DNA of 33,846 nucleotides from Humibacillus sp. DSM 29435. GTDB taxonomy: Bacteria > Actinomycetota > Actinomycetes > Actinomycetales > Dermatophilaceae. The notes below the pieces were generated by a model. That model was not told where the DNA came from. It searched no databases and saw nothing but the letters and a program-made list of their open reading frames with translations. Positions within the stretch are counted from its first letter, which is position 1; every line of letters starts with the position of its first letter. The stretch spans positions 1 through 33,846 of the forward strand of contig NZ_MAST01000028.1 in assembly GCF_001758225.1 (NCBI RefSeq), given 5' to 3'. Both the position numbers and the translations under genes were made by a program. This document shows positions 16,206 to 23,484 of this stretch, in pieces.

Positions 16206-16259
16206 ATGTACGAGCTCGCGGGGCCGGCCCTCAAGGCGCCGACCGTCGAGGAACGATGA
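16206..16259 (+). CDS. 17-residue leader peptide coupled to the asparaginase gene
   Basis: A very short reading frame, starting MYELAGP and ending VEER, begins five bases after a full Shine-Dalgarno GGAGGT (16195-16200), the best such site in this part of the window. Its TGA (16257-16259) overlaps the ATG of the asparaginase (16256-16258) as ATGA, the classic arrangement for translational coupling. The asparaginase itself has only GAGG with a four-base spacer. The peptide is in a different frame from the enzyme and does not contain Asn or a run of any single amino acid, so simple ribosome-stalling attenuation by asparagine is not suggested. No homologue is recognised. Confidence 0.55.
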   Translation: MYELAGPALKAPTVEER

Positions 16260-17314
16260 GCCGGGAGGTCTCGGTGCTCGGCCGGGTCGGCCCCGAGGGG
16301 CCGGGCGTCTTCGTGCTCTACACCGGCGGCACCATCGGCATGGTGGTCGGCCCCCAGGGCGGGCTGGTGCCCCTCGACCTGCGTGAGCTCGCCGCCCACG
16401 TGCCCGTGGTGTACGAGCTGCCCGTCGGGCTGACGGTGGCCACGGTCGCCGAACCGGTCGACTCGGCGACCATGGGGGCCGGCGACTGGCTGCGCATCGC
16501 TGACGCCATCGTCGAGCACGCCCCCGGTCACCTCGGGGTCGTCGTGCTGCACGGCACCGACACGATGGCCTACACAGCCTCCGCCCTCAGCTTTCTGCTG
16601 GAGGGCATCGACCTGCCGGTGGTGCTGACCGGGTCGCAGCGGCCGATCACCGCCCTGCGGTCAGACGGCCGCGAGAACCTGGTGACCTCGCTCGAGCTCG
16701 CATCGGCGCGGATGAACGGCGGACCGGTTGTTCCCGAGGTCACCGTCTTCTTCGACCATCTGCTGCTGCGCGGCAACCGCACGGTCAAGGTGAGCGCCGA
16801 CAGCTACCAGGGCTTCGCCTCGCCCAACCTGCCGCCGCTCGTGACCGCAGGCGTGACCTTCAGCCCCAGCCTCGGGTTGGCGCGTCCGGCCCAGGTGGGT
16901 CCGGTGCGGCGGGCCTCCGGGTTGTGTTCGGACGTCGCGGCGATCCACCTCTATCCCGGTCTCGACCGCTACGTGCTCGACGCCGTGATCGCCCGGCCGG
17001 GGTTGCGTGGGCTGGTGCTGCAGGCCTACGGCGCGGGCAACGGTCCGAGCGACCCGTGGTTCGCCGAGGCGATCGCCCGTGCTGTGGAGAGCGAGGTCAC
17101 CGTGGTGGTGACCACCCAGTGCCGGGCGGGGTGGGTGCGGGGCGGGCTGTATGCCGCGGGGGCGGCCATGTTCGATGCCGGAGCCGTTCCGGCCGGAGAC
17201 ATGACCTTCGAGGCAGCCCTCACCAAGCTGATGGTGGCCCTCGACCGGCACGACCACCCTGACGAGGTGCGTCGGTTCATGCTGAGCGACCTCGCCGGTG
17301 AGCTGACTGTGTGA
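16256..17314 (+). CDS. ansA: Type I L-asparaginase
   Basis: 352 residues. Catalyses hydrolysis of L-asparagine to aspartate and ammonia in the cytoplasm; there is no signal peptide, as expected for the type I enzyme. The two catalytic threonine motifs are intact: 'VLYTGGTIGM' (T23) and 'VVLHGTDTMAYTASALSFLL' (T101, D102). The lid/dimer block 'LPVVLTGSQRPITALRSDGRENLVTSLELA' and 'VLQAYGAGNGPSD' also match. Length and order fit the family. The start at 16256 is coupled to the upstream 17-codon leader by a four-base overlap. The stop codon lies inside the first unit of a 14-bp tandem array. The symbol follows the cytoplasmic family; paralogues elsewhere in the genome cannot be excluded. Confidence 0.93.
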   Translation: MSREVSVLGRVGPEGPGVFVLYTGGTIGMVVGPQGGLVPLDLRELAAHVPVVYELPVGLTVATVAEPVDSATMGAGDWLRIADAIVEHAPGHLGVVVLHGTDTMAYTASALSFLLEGIDLPVVLTGSQRPITALRSDGRENLVTSLELASARMNGGPVVPEVTVFFDHLLLRGNRTVKVSADSYQGFASPNLPPLVTAGVTFSPSLGLARPAQVGPVRRASGLCSDVAAIHLYPGLDRYVLDAVIARPGLRGLVLQAYGAGNGPSDPWFAEAIARAVESEVTVVVTTQCRAGWVRGGLYAAGAAMFDAGAVPAGDMTFEAALTKLMVALDRHDHPDEVRRFMLSDLAGELTV

Positions 17315-17378
17315 GTGCGGCCGTGTGAAGGCGCCCGTGTGAAGGCGCCCGTGTGAAGGCGCCCGTGTGAAGGCGCCC
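17309..17378. repeat. 14-bp tandem array starting at the asparaginase stop codon
   Basis: Four identical units GTGTGAAGGCGCCC fill 17323-17378. They are preceded by a diverged unit GTGTGAGTGCGGCC (17309-17322) that contains the last codon and the TGA stop of the asparaginase, and followed by a partial unit. Because 14 is not a multiple of three, the TGA in successive units falls in all three frames. Each full unit contains the self-complementary GGCGCC. Confidence 0.9.
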
Positions 17379-17444
17379 GTGTGGCGCCTCGATGCCTGCG
17401 GTCGGCGTGATTTCCGCGGCGGTGGCAGCCCCGGCCGGCGCTCC

Positions 17445-17613
17445 CTACGTCACTGATGCGCGAGGTGAATCAGTGACGTAGGAGCGCCAGGGTGGGTGCG
17501 TGGTGGCTGGCTACGTCACTGATGCGCGGGGTGAATCAGTGACGTAGCAGCGCCAGGGTGGGTGCGTGGTGGCTGGCTACGTCACTGATGCGTGGGGTGA
17601 ATCAGTGACGTAG
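17445..17613. repeat. Array of three 37-bp palindromes with a 66-bp period
   Basis: Three near-identical palindromes lie at 17445-17481, 17511-17547 and 17577-17613. Each is CTACGTCACTGAT, an 11-base loop and ATCAGTGACGTAG, a perfect 13-bp stem. The two 29-base spacers (17482-17510, 17548-17576) are the same apart from their first base, giving a 66-bp tandem unit. The array fills most of the 358-bp gap between the convergent asparaginase and SDR genes. The rest of the gap is GGCCAGCC-type simple sequence (17617-17650). A diverged single copy occurs at 2607-2643, also between convergent genes. Confidence 0.9.
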
Positions 17614-17672
17614 CAAGTCGGCCAGCCGGCCGGCCAGCCAGCCAGCCATCCGCCCAGCCGTACGGCCAGCGG

Positions 17673-18359
17673 TCAGAAAGCGCTCGAGGGCAGGTCTCGC
17701 TCGTCGTCAGCGATGGCCCGCACGATGCGTCGAGCCACGTCGGCAGGGTCAAGGCCTTGGGGGAGGCGTGGCGCGCTACCGGAGATGGGTCGGTCGGCCA
17801 GCCCCGTCTCGGTGTGCGGTGGGCGCGCGTCGAGCACCCGGATACGGCTCCGGCGCAGCTCGGCTGCCGCAGCCGCATCGAAGGCGGTGAGTCCGGCCTT
17901 CGCTGCGCTGTAGGCCGCCATGCCCGCGGTCGGACGTTCCGCGACGACAGCGCTGATCTGCACGATGAAGCCGCCCTCGCCCAGAGCGGCAACGGCCTCG
18001 CGCACGACCCGGATCGGCGCGATGAGGTTGAGCAACAGCAGGTCATCGAGGGTGTCGTCGTCGAGCTCGGCGCTGGCCCCGAAAGCCACGACCCCGGCGG
18101 CGTTGACCACCCCGGAGAGAGGAGCCGTCTCGGCGGCCTGCGCCACGATCCGGGCAGGTCCGTCGGGTGTCGTCAGGTCTGCGGCGACCGTGGTGACCAC
18201 GCAGTCGCCAAGCGCCGCGGCCAGCTTGTCGAGGTGGCCGGGGGTGCGGGCGGAAAGGCTCAGACGAGCCCCGGCGGCAGCGAGCTCGCGGGCGATCGCC
18301 GACCCGAGGCCGCCGGTCGCACCGAGAACGAGAACATGGGCTCCATCGAGAGTCGTCAT
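17673..18359 (-). CDS. Short-chain dehydrogenase/reductase
   Basis: 228 residues, slightly short for a classical SDR. The nucleotide-binding motif 'VLVLGATGGLGSAIARELAAAGARLSLSAR' has the TGxxxGxG-like glycines at 13-19, the 'NAAG' motif is at 86-89, and the catalytic Ser136, Tyr150 and Lys154 are in 'QISAVVAERPTAGMAAYSAAKAG'. The Arg residues after the second strand suggest NADP(H) preference. The enzyme would reduce or oxidise a carbonyl/alcohol of unknown identity in the cytoplasm. ATG 18359 is 75 bp from the divergent hen1 start. Its stop faces the palindrome array. Confidence 0.93.
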   Translation of the reverse strand: MTTLDGAHVLVLGATGGLGSAIARELAAAGARLSLSARTPGHLDKLAAALGDCVVTTVAADLTTPDGPARIVAQAAETAPLSGVVNAAGVVAFGASAELDDDTLDDLLLLNLIAPIRVVREAVAALGEGGFIVQISAVVAERPTAGMAAYSAAKAGLTAFDAAAAAELRRSRIRVLDARPPHTETGLADRPISGSAPRLPQGLDPADVARRIVRAIADDERDLPSSAF

Positions 18360-18434
18360 GTCTCCATCGTCATCGATCACGGCCCGGCGCGCAGATCTAC
18401 CCCGTTGGCTCCCTGGCAACGGCACAATGAGCGC

Positions 18435-19907
18435 GTGCTGCTCACCCTCACCTCCACCGCCGAACGCGCCACCGACCTGGGGTATCTGCTGCACAAGCAC
18501 CCTGACCGGGTGCAGACCTTCGACCTGCCTGTCGGTAACGCGCACGTCTTCTACCCAGAGGCCACCGACGAGCGGTGCACGGTGGCCCTGCTGCTCGAGG
18601 TCGACCCGATCGGGCTGGTGCGTGGCCGACGCTTCGGAGGTGACGGCTTCGCGCTCTCGCAGTACGTCAACGACCGCCCCTACGCGGCCTCGTCGATGCT
18701 CGCGGTCGCTCTCGGCCGCGTCTTCAAGACCGCACTCCAGGGGCGGTGTGCGGCTCGGCCCGACCTCGAGGCGCAGGCCCTGCCGCTGGTCGTCCACGTG
18801 CCTGCCCTGCCGTGCGGCGGCGACCCTGACCTCATCGAACGGCTCTTCGCCCCACTCGGGTGGGCGGTATCGACGGTCACCAGCCCCCTCGACCCCGAGC
18901 TGCCCGGATGGGGCTCGTCGCCGTACACCGACGTCACGCTCACGGGTGATGTCGTGCTGAGCCAGGCACTCGGCCACCTCTACGTGCTGCTGCCCGTGCT
19001 CGACGGCGCAAAGCACTACTGGGTGAGCAACGACGAGGTCGACAAGCTCGTTCGCAACGCTGGGGGCTGGCTACGCGACCACCCGGAGCGTGACCTGGTC
19101 ACCCGCCGGTACCTCGCCCACCAGCAGCGGTTCGTCGCCGACGCGACGCAGCGGCTGGCGGCTCTCGAGGACACACCGGATGCCGTGTTCGTCACCGACG
19201 ACGGTGGCACCGGCCCCCGGCCGGCCCCCGAACCCGGCCTCGCCACGAGCCCCGAGGTAACACTCCCGCCCCCGGTGGCGGTGCCGCTGCGCCAGCGGCG
19301 GCAGGAGGCCGTTCTGACCGCCCTACGAGAGGTGGGCGCTCGGCGCGTCGTCGACCTCGGGTGCGGCGAGGGTTCCTTGCTCGCAGGGATGCTCGCCGAC
19401 CCCTCCTTCGCTGAGCTGCTCGGGGTCGACGTGTCACCCCGAGAGCTCGACCGGGCCACGAGGCGTCTTGGCCTCGACCGGTTGTCTGACAGCCAGCGCG
19501 CCCGACTCACCTTGCGGCGGTCGTCGTTGACCTACCGCGACGCCGCCCTGGCCGGCTTCGACGCCGCGGTGCTGATGGAGGTCATCGAGCACCTCGACCC
19601 CGACCGGCTCCCGGCGCTGGAGACGAACGTCTTCGCGCACGCCCGGCCCGGCGCCGTCATCGTGACCACCCCGAACGCGGATCACAACGCGCACTACGAG
19701 GGTCTGGCGGTGGGCGCTCGTCGTCACGCTGACCACCGGTTCGAATGGGGCAGAGCAGAGTTCGCGGAATGGGCCGAGCGGGTGGGCCGACGGTTCGGCT
19801 ACTCTTTCGAGCTGCGTCCCGTCGGTGACGTCCACCCCGAGCTGGGGCCCCCCACCCAGCTCGCGCTCTTCCGCCGTGACTCTGGCGTAGCCGTAGGTGC
19901 GGCATGA
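18435..19907 (+). CDS. hen1: RNA 3'-terminal 2'-O-methyltransferase Hen1
   Basis: 490 residues. Bacterial Hen1 methylates the 2'-OH at the 3' end of a cleaved RNA before Pnkp seals the break, marking the repaired site against renewed cutting. The N-terminal half is the bacterial Hen1_L domain ('LLTLTSTAERATDLGYLLHKHPDRVQTFDLPVGNAHVFYPEA'), which is needed to activate the Pnkp ligase. The C-terminal methyltransferase has the SAM motif 'VVDLGCGEGSLL' and the metal-binding 'LMEVIEHLD' (E382, E385, H386) with a further His around 434 in 'RHADHRFEW'. GTG 18435 is the only start that fits the family N-terminus; its ribosome site is weak. The stop overlaps pnkp by four bases (ATGA), so both subunits are made together. 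Confidence 0.96.
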   Translation: MLLTLTSTAERATDLGYLLHKHPDRVQTFDLPVGNAHVFYPEATDERCTVALLLEVDPIGLVRGRRFGGDGFALSQYVNDRPYAASSMLAVALGRVFKTALQGRCAARPDLEAQALPLVVHVPALPCGGDPDLIERLFAPLGWAVSTVTSPLDPELPGWGSSPYTDVTLTGDVVLSQALGHLYVLLPVLDGAKHYWVSNDEVDKLVRNAGGWLRDHPERDLVTRRYLAHQQRFVADATQRLAALEDTPDAVFVTDDGGTGPRPAPEPGLATSPEVTLPPPVAVPLRQRRQEAVLTALREVGARRVVDLGCGEGSLLAGMLADPSFAELLGVDVSPRELDRATRRLGLDRLSDSQRARLTLRRSSLTYRDAALAGFDAAVLMEVIEHLDPDRLPALETNVFAHARPGAVIVTTPNADHNAHYEGLAVGARRHADHRFEWGRAEFAEWAERVGRRFGYSFELRPVGDVHPELGPPTQLALFRRDSGVAVGAA

Positions 19908-22477
19908 CCCAGATAGGCATTCCGCAGCTGTGCCTCGTGGCCCTCGTCGGCGCGTCCGGTTCCGGCAAGTCGACCTTCGCCGCCGAGCACTTCGGCCGGT
20001 TCGAGGTGGTCTCGAGCGACTTCTGCCGGGGCCTGGTGGCCGACGACGAGAACGACCAGTCGGCGTCGAAGGACGCCTTCGACGTGCTCGGCTACATCAC
20101 CGGAAAGCGTCTGGCCGCCGGGCGCCTCACCGTCGTCGACGCCACCAACGTCACGAAGGAGGCCCGACGTCAGCTGGTCGAGCTCGCGAAGGCGCACGAC
20201 GTGCTGCCGGTGGCGATCGTTCTCGACGTGCCGGCCTCCGTGGCTTCGGAACGCAACCGGTCGCGCGCTGACCGCGACTTCGGGCCCCATGTCGTCAAAC
20301 GGCACACCGACCAGCTGCGGCGCTCGCTCAAAAGCCTGGGCCGCGAGGGCTTCCGCAAGGTGCACGTGCTGAGCGGCGTGGAGGCGATCGAGACGGCCGA
20401 GGTGGTGCGCGAGAAGCTGCTGAACGACCACCGCGACCAGCACGGGCCCTTCGACGTCATCGGCGACGTGCACGGTTGCCGCGCCGAGCTCGAGAGCCTG
20501 CTCAAGACCCTCGGCTACCTCATTGAGCGTGACGAGCGTGGCCGCTCCGTCGACGCCGGCCACCCCGCGGGCCGGACCGTCGTGTTCGTCGGCGACCTCG
20601 TCGACCGTGGCCCCGACAGCCCGGGGGTGCTGCGCCTCGCCATGGGCATGACCGCATCCGGTCACGCCTTGGCGGTGCCGGGCAACCACGAGCACAAGCT
20701 GGTGCGTGCGCTCGACGGGCGCAACGTGCAGGTCACCCACGGACTGGAGACGACACTCGACCAGCTCACACAGGAGGGGCAGGAGTTCCGCGACGCCGTG
20801 CGGGAGTGGTGCTACGGCCTCGTCTCGCACCTGGTGCTCGACGACGGCCGGCTCGTCGTGGCTCACGCCGGCCTCAAGGAGGCCTACCACGGGCGCGCCT
20901 CCGGCCGAGTGCGCTCGTTCGCGCTCTACGGAGACACCACCGGCGAGACCGACGAGTTCGGCCTGCCCGTGCGCTACCCGTGGGCGGGCGACTACCGCGG
21001 CCGGGCCATGGTGCTCTACGGGCACACTCCGACGCCGGTTCCCGAATGGGTCAACAACACCCTCTGCCTCGACACCGGTGCCGTCTTCGGGGGGCACCTG
21101 ACGGCGCTGCGCTACCCCGAGAAGCAGATCGTCCAGGTCGCGGCCGAGAGCGTCTGGTACGAGCCCGCCAAGCCGTTCCCCACCGCCGGGCAGACCGCCG
21201 ACGGGCCGGCCGGCACGGTGGTCTCCGGTCGTGGAGAGGACGAGCTCGACCTCACCGACGTGCTCGGCAAGAGGGTCGTCGAGACCGCGCACCACGGACG
21301 AGTCTCGATCAGGGCCGAGCACGCCGCCGGAGCGCTCGAGGTGATGAGCCGCTTCGCGCTGCACCCGCGGTGGCTGCCCTACCTGCCTCCGACGATGTCG
21401 CCCGTCGCCACGTCGGCGAGAGACGGACTCCTCGAGCACCCCGACGAGGCGTTCGCCTACTTCGCGGACGTCGACGTGCCCCGCGTGGTCTGCGAGGAGA
21501 AGCACATGGGTTCACGCGCGGTGCTGCTCGTCTGCCGCGACGCCGACACGGCGGCTCGCCGCTTCGGAGCGACCAGCGGTGAGACCGGTGCCGTCTACAC
21601 CCGCACGGGTCGCTCGTTCCTCGGTCGCGAGCTCACGGAGGAGCTGCTGCAGAAGGTTCGAGCCGGTATCGAAAGCGCCTCTCTCTGGGGCGATCTCGAC
21701 ACCGACTGGGTGCTGCTCGACGCCGAGCTGCTGCCCTGGTCGCTCAAGGCGGAGCCGCTGCTGCGCGAGCAGTACGCCGCCGTCGGTGCGGCCGCGCGCG
21801 CTTCGCTTCCGGTGGCCGTGTCGGCCCTCGAGGCCGCCCGCTCGCGTGGCCTCGACGTCGGCGACCTGCTGACGCGTACGCAGGAAAGGGTGGTGAACGC
21901 GGAGGCGTTCACGGCCGCCTACCGGCCCTACGTCTGGTCGGTCGACGGGCTCGACGGCGTGCAGGTGGCGCCCTTCCAGGTGCTCGCCAGCGAGGGCCGC
22001 ACCTGGCACGACCACGACCACCTGTGGCACCTGGAGGCCATCGACCGGCTCGTCGCGGCAGACCCGGTCACCTTCCGGCCCACCCGGCGGGTCGTCGTCG
22101 ATCTTGCCGCCCACGGCTCACGCGTCGAGGCAACGCGCTGGTGGGAGGAGCTCACGGCATCCGGCGGCGAAGGAATGGTCGTGAAGCCGCTTGGTAACCT
22201 GACGCGCACCCCCAAGGGCCTCGTGCAGCCGGGTCTGAAGGTGAGGGGACGCGAGTACCTGCGCATCATCTACGGCCCCGACTACACCACCCCTGCGAAC
22301 CTCTCGCGGCTGAAGAGCCGCACCCTCGGGCACAAGCGGTCACTTGCCCTGCGCGAGTACGCCCTCGGGCTCGAGTCGCTCGAGCGCACGGCCCGGGGCG
22401 AGCCGCTCTGGCGTGTGCACGAGCCCGTGTTCGCTGTTCTGGCGATGGAGTCGGAGCCGGTCGACCCTCGGCTCTGA
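19904..22477 (+). CDS. pnkp: Polynucleotide kinase-phosphatase with RNA ligase domain (Pnkp)
   Basis: 857 residues, the normal three-domain length. It heals and seals broken RNA: a 5' kinase, a 2',3' phosphatase and a ligase adenylyltransferase in one chain. The kinase P-loop is 'GASGSGKST' (K22). The metallophosphatase shows 'GDVHG' (D188, H190), 'GDLVDRG' (D231) and 'GNHEHK' (N261). The ligase has the nucleotidyl-lysine K533 in 'CEEKHMGSRAVLL' and 'GGEGMVVKPLGNL' further on. All key residues I can check are present. It works as a heterotetramer with Hen1, whose gene overlaps it by four bases. Known substrates are tRNAs cut by ribotoxins. The downstream 129 bp to the next gene show no strong terminator. 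Confidence 0.97.
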   Translation: MTQIGIPQLCLVALVGASGSGKSTFAAEHFGRFEVVSSDFCRGLVADDENDQSASKDAFDVLGYITGKRLAAGRLTVVDATNVTKEARRQLVELAKAHDVLPVAIVLDVPASVASERNRSRADRDFGPHVVKRHTDQLRRSLKSLGREGFRKVHVLSGVEAIETAEVVREKLLNDHRDQHGPFDVIGDVHGCRAELESLLKTLGYLIERDERGRSVDAGHPAGRTVVFVGDLVDRGPDSPGVLRLAMGMTASGHALAVPGNHEHKLVRALDGRNVQVTHGLETTLDQLTQEGQEFRDAVREWCYGLVSHLVLDDGRLVVAHAGLKEAYHGRASGRVRSFALYGDTTGETDEFGLPVRYPWAGDYRGRAMVLYGHTPTPVPEWVNNTLCLDTGAVFGGHLTALRYPEKQIVQVAAESVWYEPAKPFPTAGQTADGPAGTVVSGRGEDELDLTDVLGKRVVETAHHGRVSIRAEHAAGALEVMSRFALHPRWLPYLPPTMSPVATSARDGLLEHPDEAFAYFADVDVPRVVCEEKHMGSRAVLLVCRDADTAARRFGATSGETGAVYTRTGRSFLGRELTEELLQKVRAGIESASLWGDLDTDWVLLDAELLPWSLKAEPLLREQYAAVGAAARASLPVAVSALEAARSRGLDVGDLLTRTQERVVNAEAFTAAYRPYVWSVDGLDGVQVAPFQVLASEGRTWHDHDHLWHLEAIDRLVAADPVTFRPTRRVVVDLAAHGSRVEATRWWEELTASGGEGMVVKPLGNLTRTPKGLVQPGLKVRGREYLRIIYGPDYTTPANLSRLKSRTLGHKRSLALREYALGLESLERTARGEPLWRVHEPVFAVLAMESEPVDPRL

Positions 22478-22606
22478 CCAGCAGGCATCAGGGTTGCGAG
22501 TCCGCGACCGCCTGGAGCCGTGGCCCATCCTCTGGTGTCGGGTTCGTGCAAGCATCTTGGCGCCCGAAAGGCCAGACTGAGCTGACCGATACCGAAGGAG
22601 AACGCC

Positions 22607-22981
22607 ATGAGCACCCCGATCCTCGAGATGGTCACGATCGACTGCCTCGACCCCCAGGCCGAAGCTGCGTTCTGGGCGGCCCTGCTGGGTGGAGAGGTCA
22701 CCTACGCCGACGAGAGCTACGGCATGGTCAAGGTGGGTGACCGTCGCCTCGGGTTCGGGCACGTCGATGGTTTTGTCGCGCCGGAATGGCCTGACCCCGT
22801 CGGCGGCAAGCAGTTCCACCTCGACCTGTCCGTCGACGACCTCGAGGCGGCAGCCGCTGACGCGGTGTCCAAGGGTGCGACCCGACCTGAGCATCAGCCC
22901 GGCGACGGCTGGATCGTGCTGCTCGACCCGGCCGGCCACCCGTTCTGCCTCACCCAGCGGGCGAACTGGGCCCAGATGTGA
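22607..22981 (+). CDS. VOC-superfamily (glyoxalase-like) protein
   Basis: 124 residues, a single vicinal-oxygen-chelate domain of the Glyoxalase_6 kind. It starts 'ILEMVTIDCLDPQAEAAFWAALLGGEV' and contains 'QFHLDLSVDDLEAAAADAVSKGATRPEHQPGDGWIVLLDPAGHPFCL', the usual paired beta-alpha-beta-beta-beta modules. Members bind small ligands or act as dioxygenases, isomerases or resistance proteins; the substrate is unknown. ATG 22607 is preceded by AAGGAG with a six-base spacer, a strong site. The hairpin at 23007-23038 begins 25 bp after the stop and could terminate its transcript. Confidence 0.9.
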   Translation: MSTPILEMVTIDCLDPQAEAAFWAALLGGEVTYADESYGMVKVGDRRLGFGHVDGFVAPEWPDPVGGKQFHLDLSVDDLEAAAADAVSKGATRPEHQPGDGWIVLLDPAGHPFCLTQRANWAQM

Positions 22982-23006
22982 CCTGACCCCACCGGCCCCG
23001 TGCACG

Positions 23007-23038
23007 GGCCGGGGATGAGAGCTGTCTCATCCCCGGCC
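23007..23038 (+). promoter_or_regulatory. Perfect 14-bp inverted repeat with GATGAG-N6-CTCATC core, upstream of the Asp-rich/two-component operon
   Basis: A perfect 14-bp stem (23007-23020 with 23025-23038, four-base loop). Within it, GATGAG (23014-23019) and CTCATC (23026-23031) are separated by six bases, the same spacing as at 25811-25828 in front of the DUF4956 gene. It ends about 33 bp before the ATG at 23071. It could act as a terminator for the VOC gene, as a DNA operator for the response regulator, or both; recurrence upstream of the second unit favours an operator role. Confidence 0.6.
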
Positions 23039-23070
23039 GAGGCACGCGAATGCCGGGTCACAGTGGTGTC

Positions 23071-23484
23071 ATGCGTGGCCGACCACCCTTGCTGACCAAC
23101 GTTGCCGTCATGGTGGCGGCGGTCGTCATCGGCTGGGCTCTGCTGGTCGGTCGTGACGAACCGATCGGGCCCGATCTCGGGCCGGCCGTTCAGGTACGCC
23201 TCAGCGCCACGACTTCGGCGCCGAGCCGGCCGACGCCACCGCCGACGGGTGTCCCGCCCACGACCAGCCCGCCCGCCACCGCGACGAGCAGACCCGCCGC
23301 GACCGGTTCGGCCGGCTCGAAGACGCCGACCCGGGTGACGCCCCCAACCCGGGTGGCGCCGTCATCGGGCGCACAGACCGTTCCCCGGCACTCACCGATG
23401 CCGGCCGGCGATGACGGCGATGACGATGACGACCACGATGACGGCGGTGACGGCGATGACGGCGACGGCGACGGCGACGATTGA
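23071..23484 (+). CDS. Membrane-anchored protein with Asp-rich acidic tail
   Basis: 137 residues, not a recognised family. One N-terminal hydrophobic helix ('NVAVMVAAVVIGWALLVG') is followed by a Pro/Thr/Ser-rich stretch of about 75 residues, typical of an extracytoplasmic stalk, and ends in a tail of about 24 residues that is almost only Asp and Gly with one His (DDGDDDDDHDD and onward). Such a tail would bind divalent or trivalent cations outside the cell. The DNA of the tail is a run of GAC/GAT/GGC codons and may be unstable in length. Its stop overlaps the histidine kinase start by one base (TGATG), so it is co-translated with the sensor. A role as cation-binding accessory of the kinase is inference. 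Confidence 0.75.
   Translation: MRGRPPLLTNVAVMVAAVVIGWALLVGRDEPIGPDLGPAVQVRLSATTSAPSRPTPPPTGVPPTTSPPATATSRPAATGSAGSKTPTRVTPPTRVAPSSGAQTVPRHSPMPAGDDGDDDDDHDDGGDGDDGDGDGDD

Noticed and set aside
17445-17613. CRISPR-like repeat-spacer array
   Set aside because: Repeat units of 37 bp with 29-bp spacers look right in size, but the two spacers are the same apart from their first base, the repeats are full palindromes, and no cas gene is nearby. It is a 66-bp tandem repeat.
19799-21505. 568-codon open frame on the minus strand inside pnkp
   Set aside because: It is the antisense shadow of pnkp in GC-rich DNA: no family motif, many Val/Gly/His/Arg residues, and every Pnkp catalytic motif lies on the plus strand.
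22478-22606. Terminator or small RNA between pnkp and the VOC gene
   Set aside because: I found no stem of convincing length and no promoter-like hexamer pair in this 129-bp gap; only the ribosome binding site of the VOC gene is clear.
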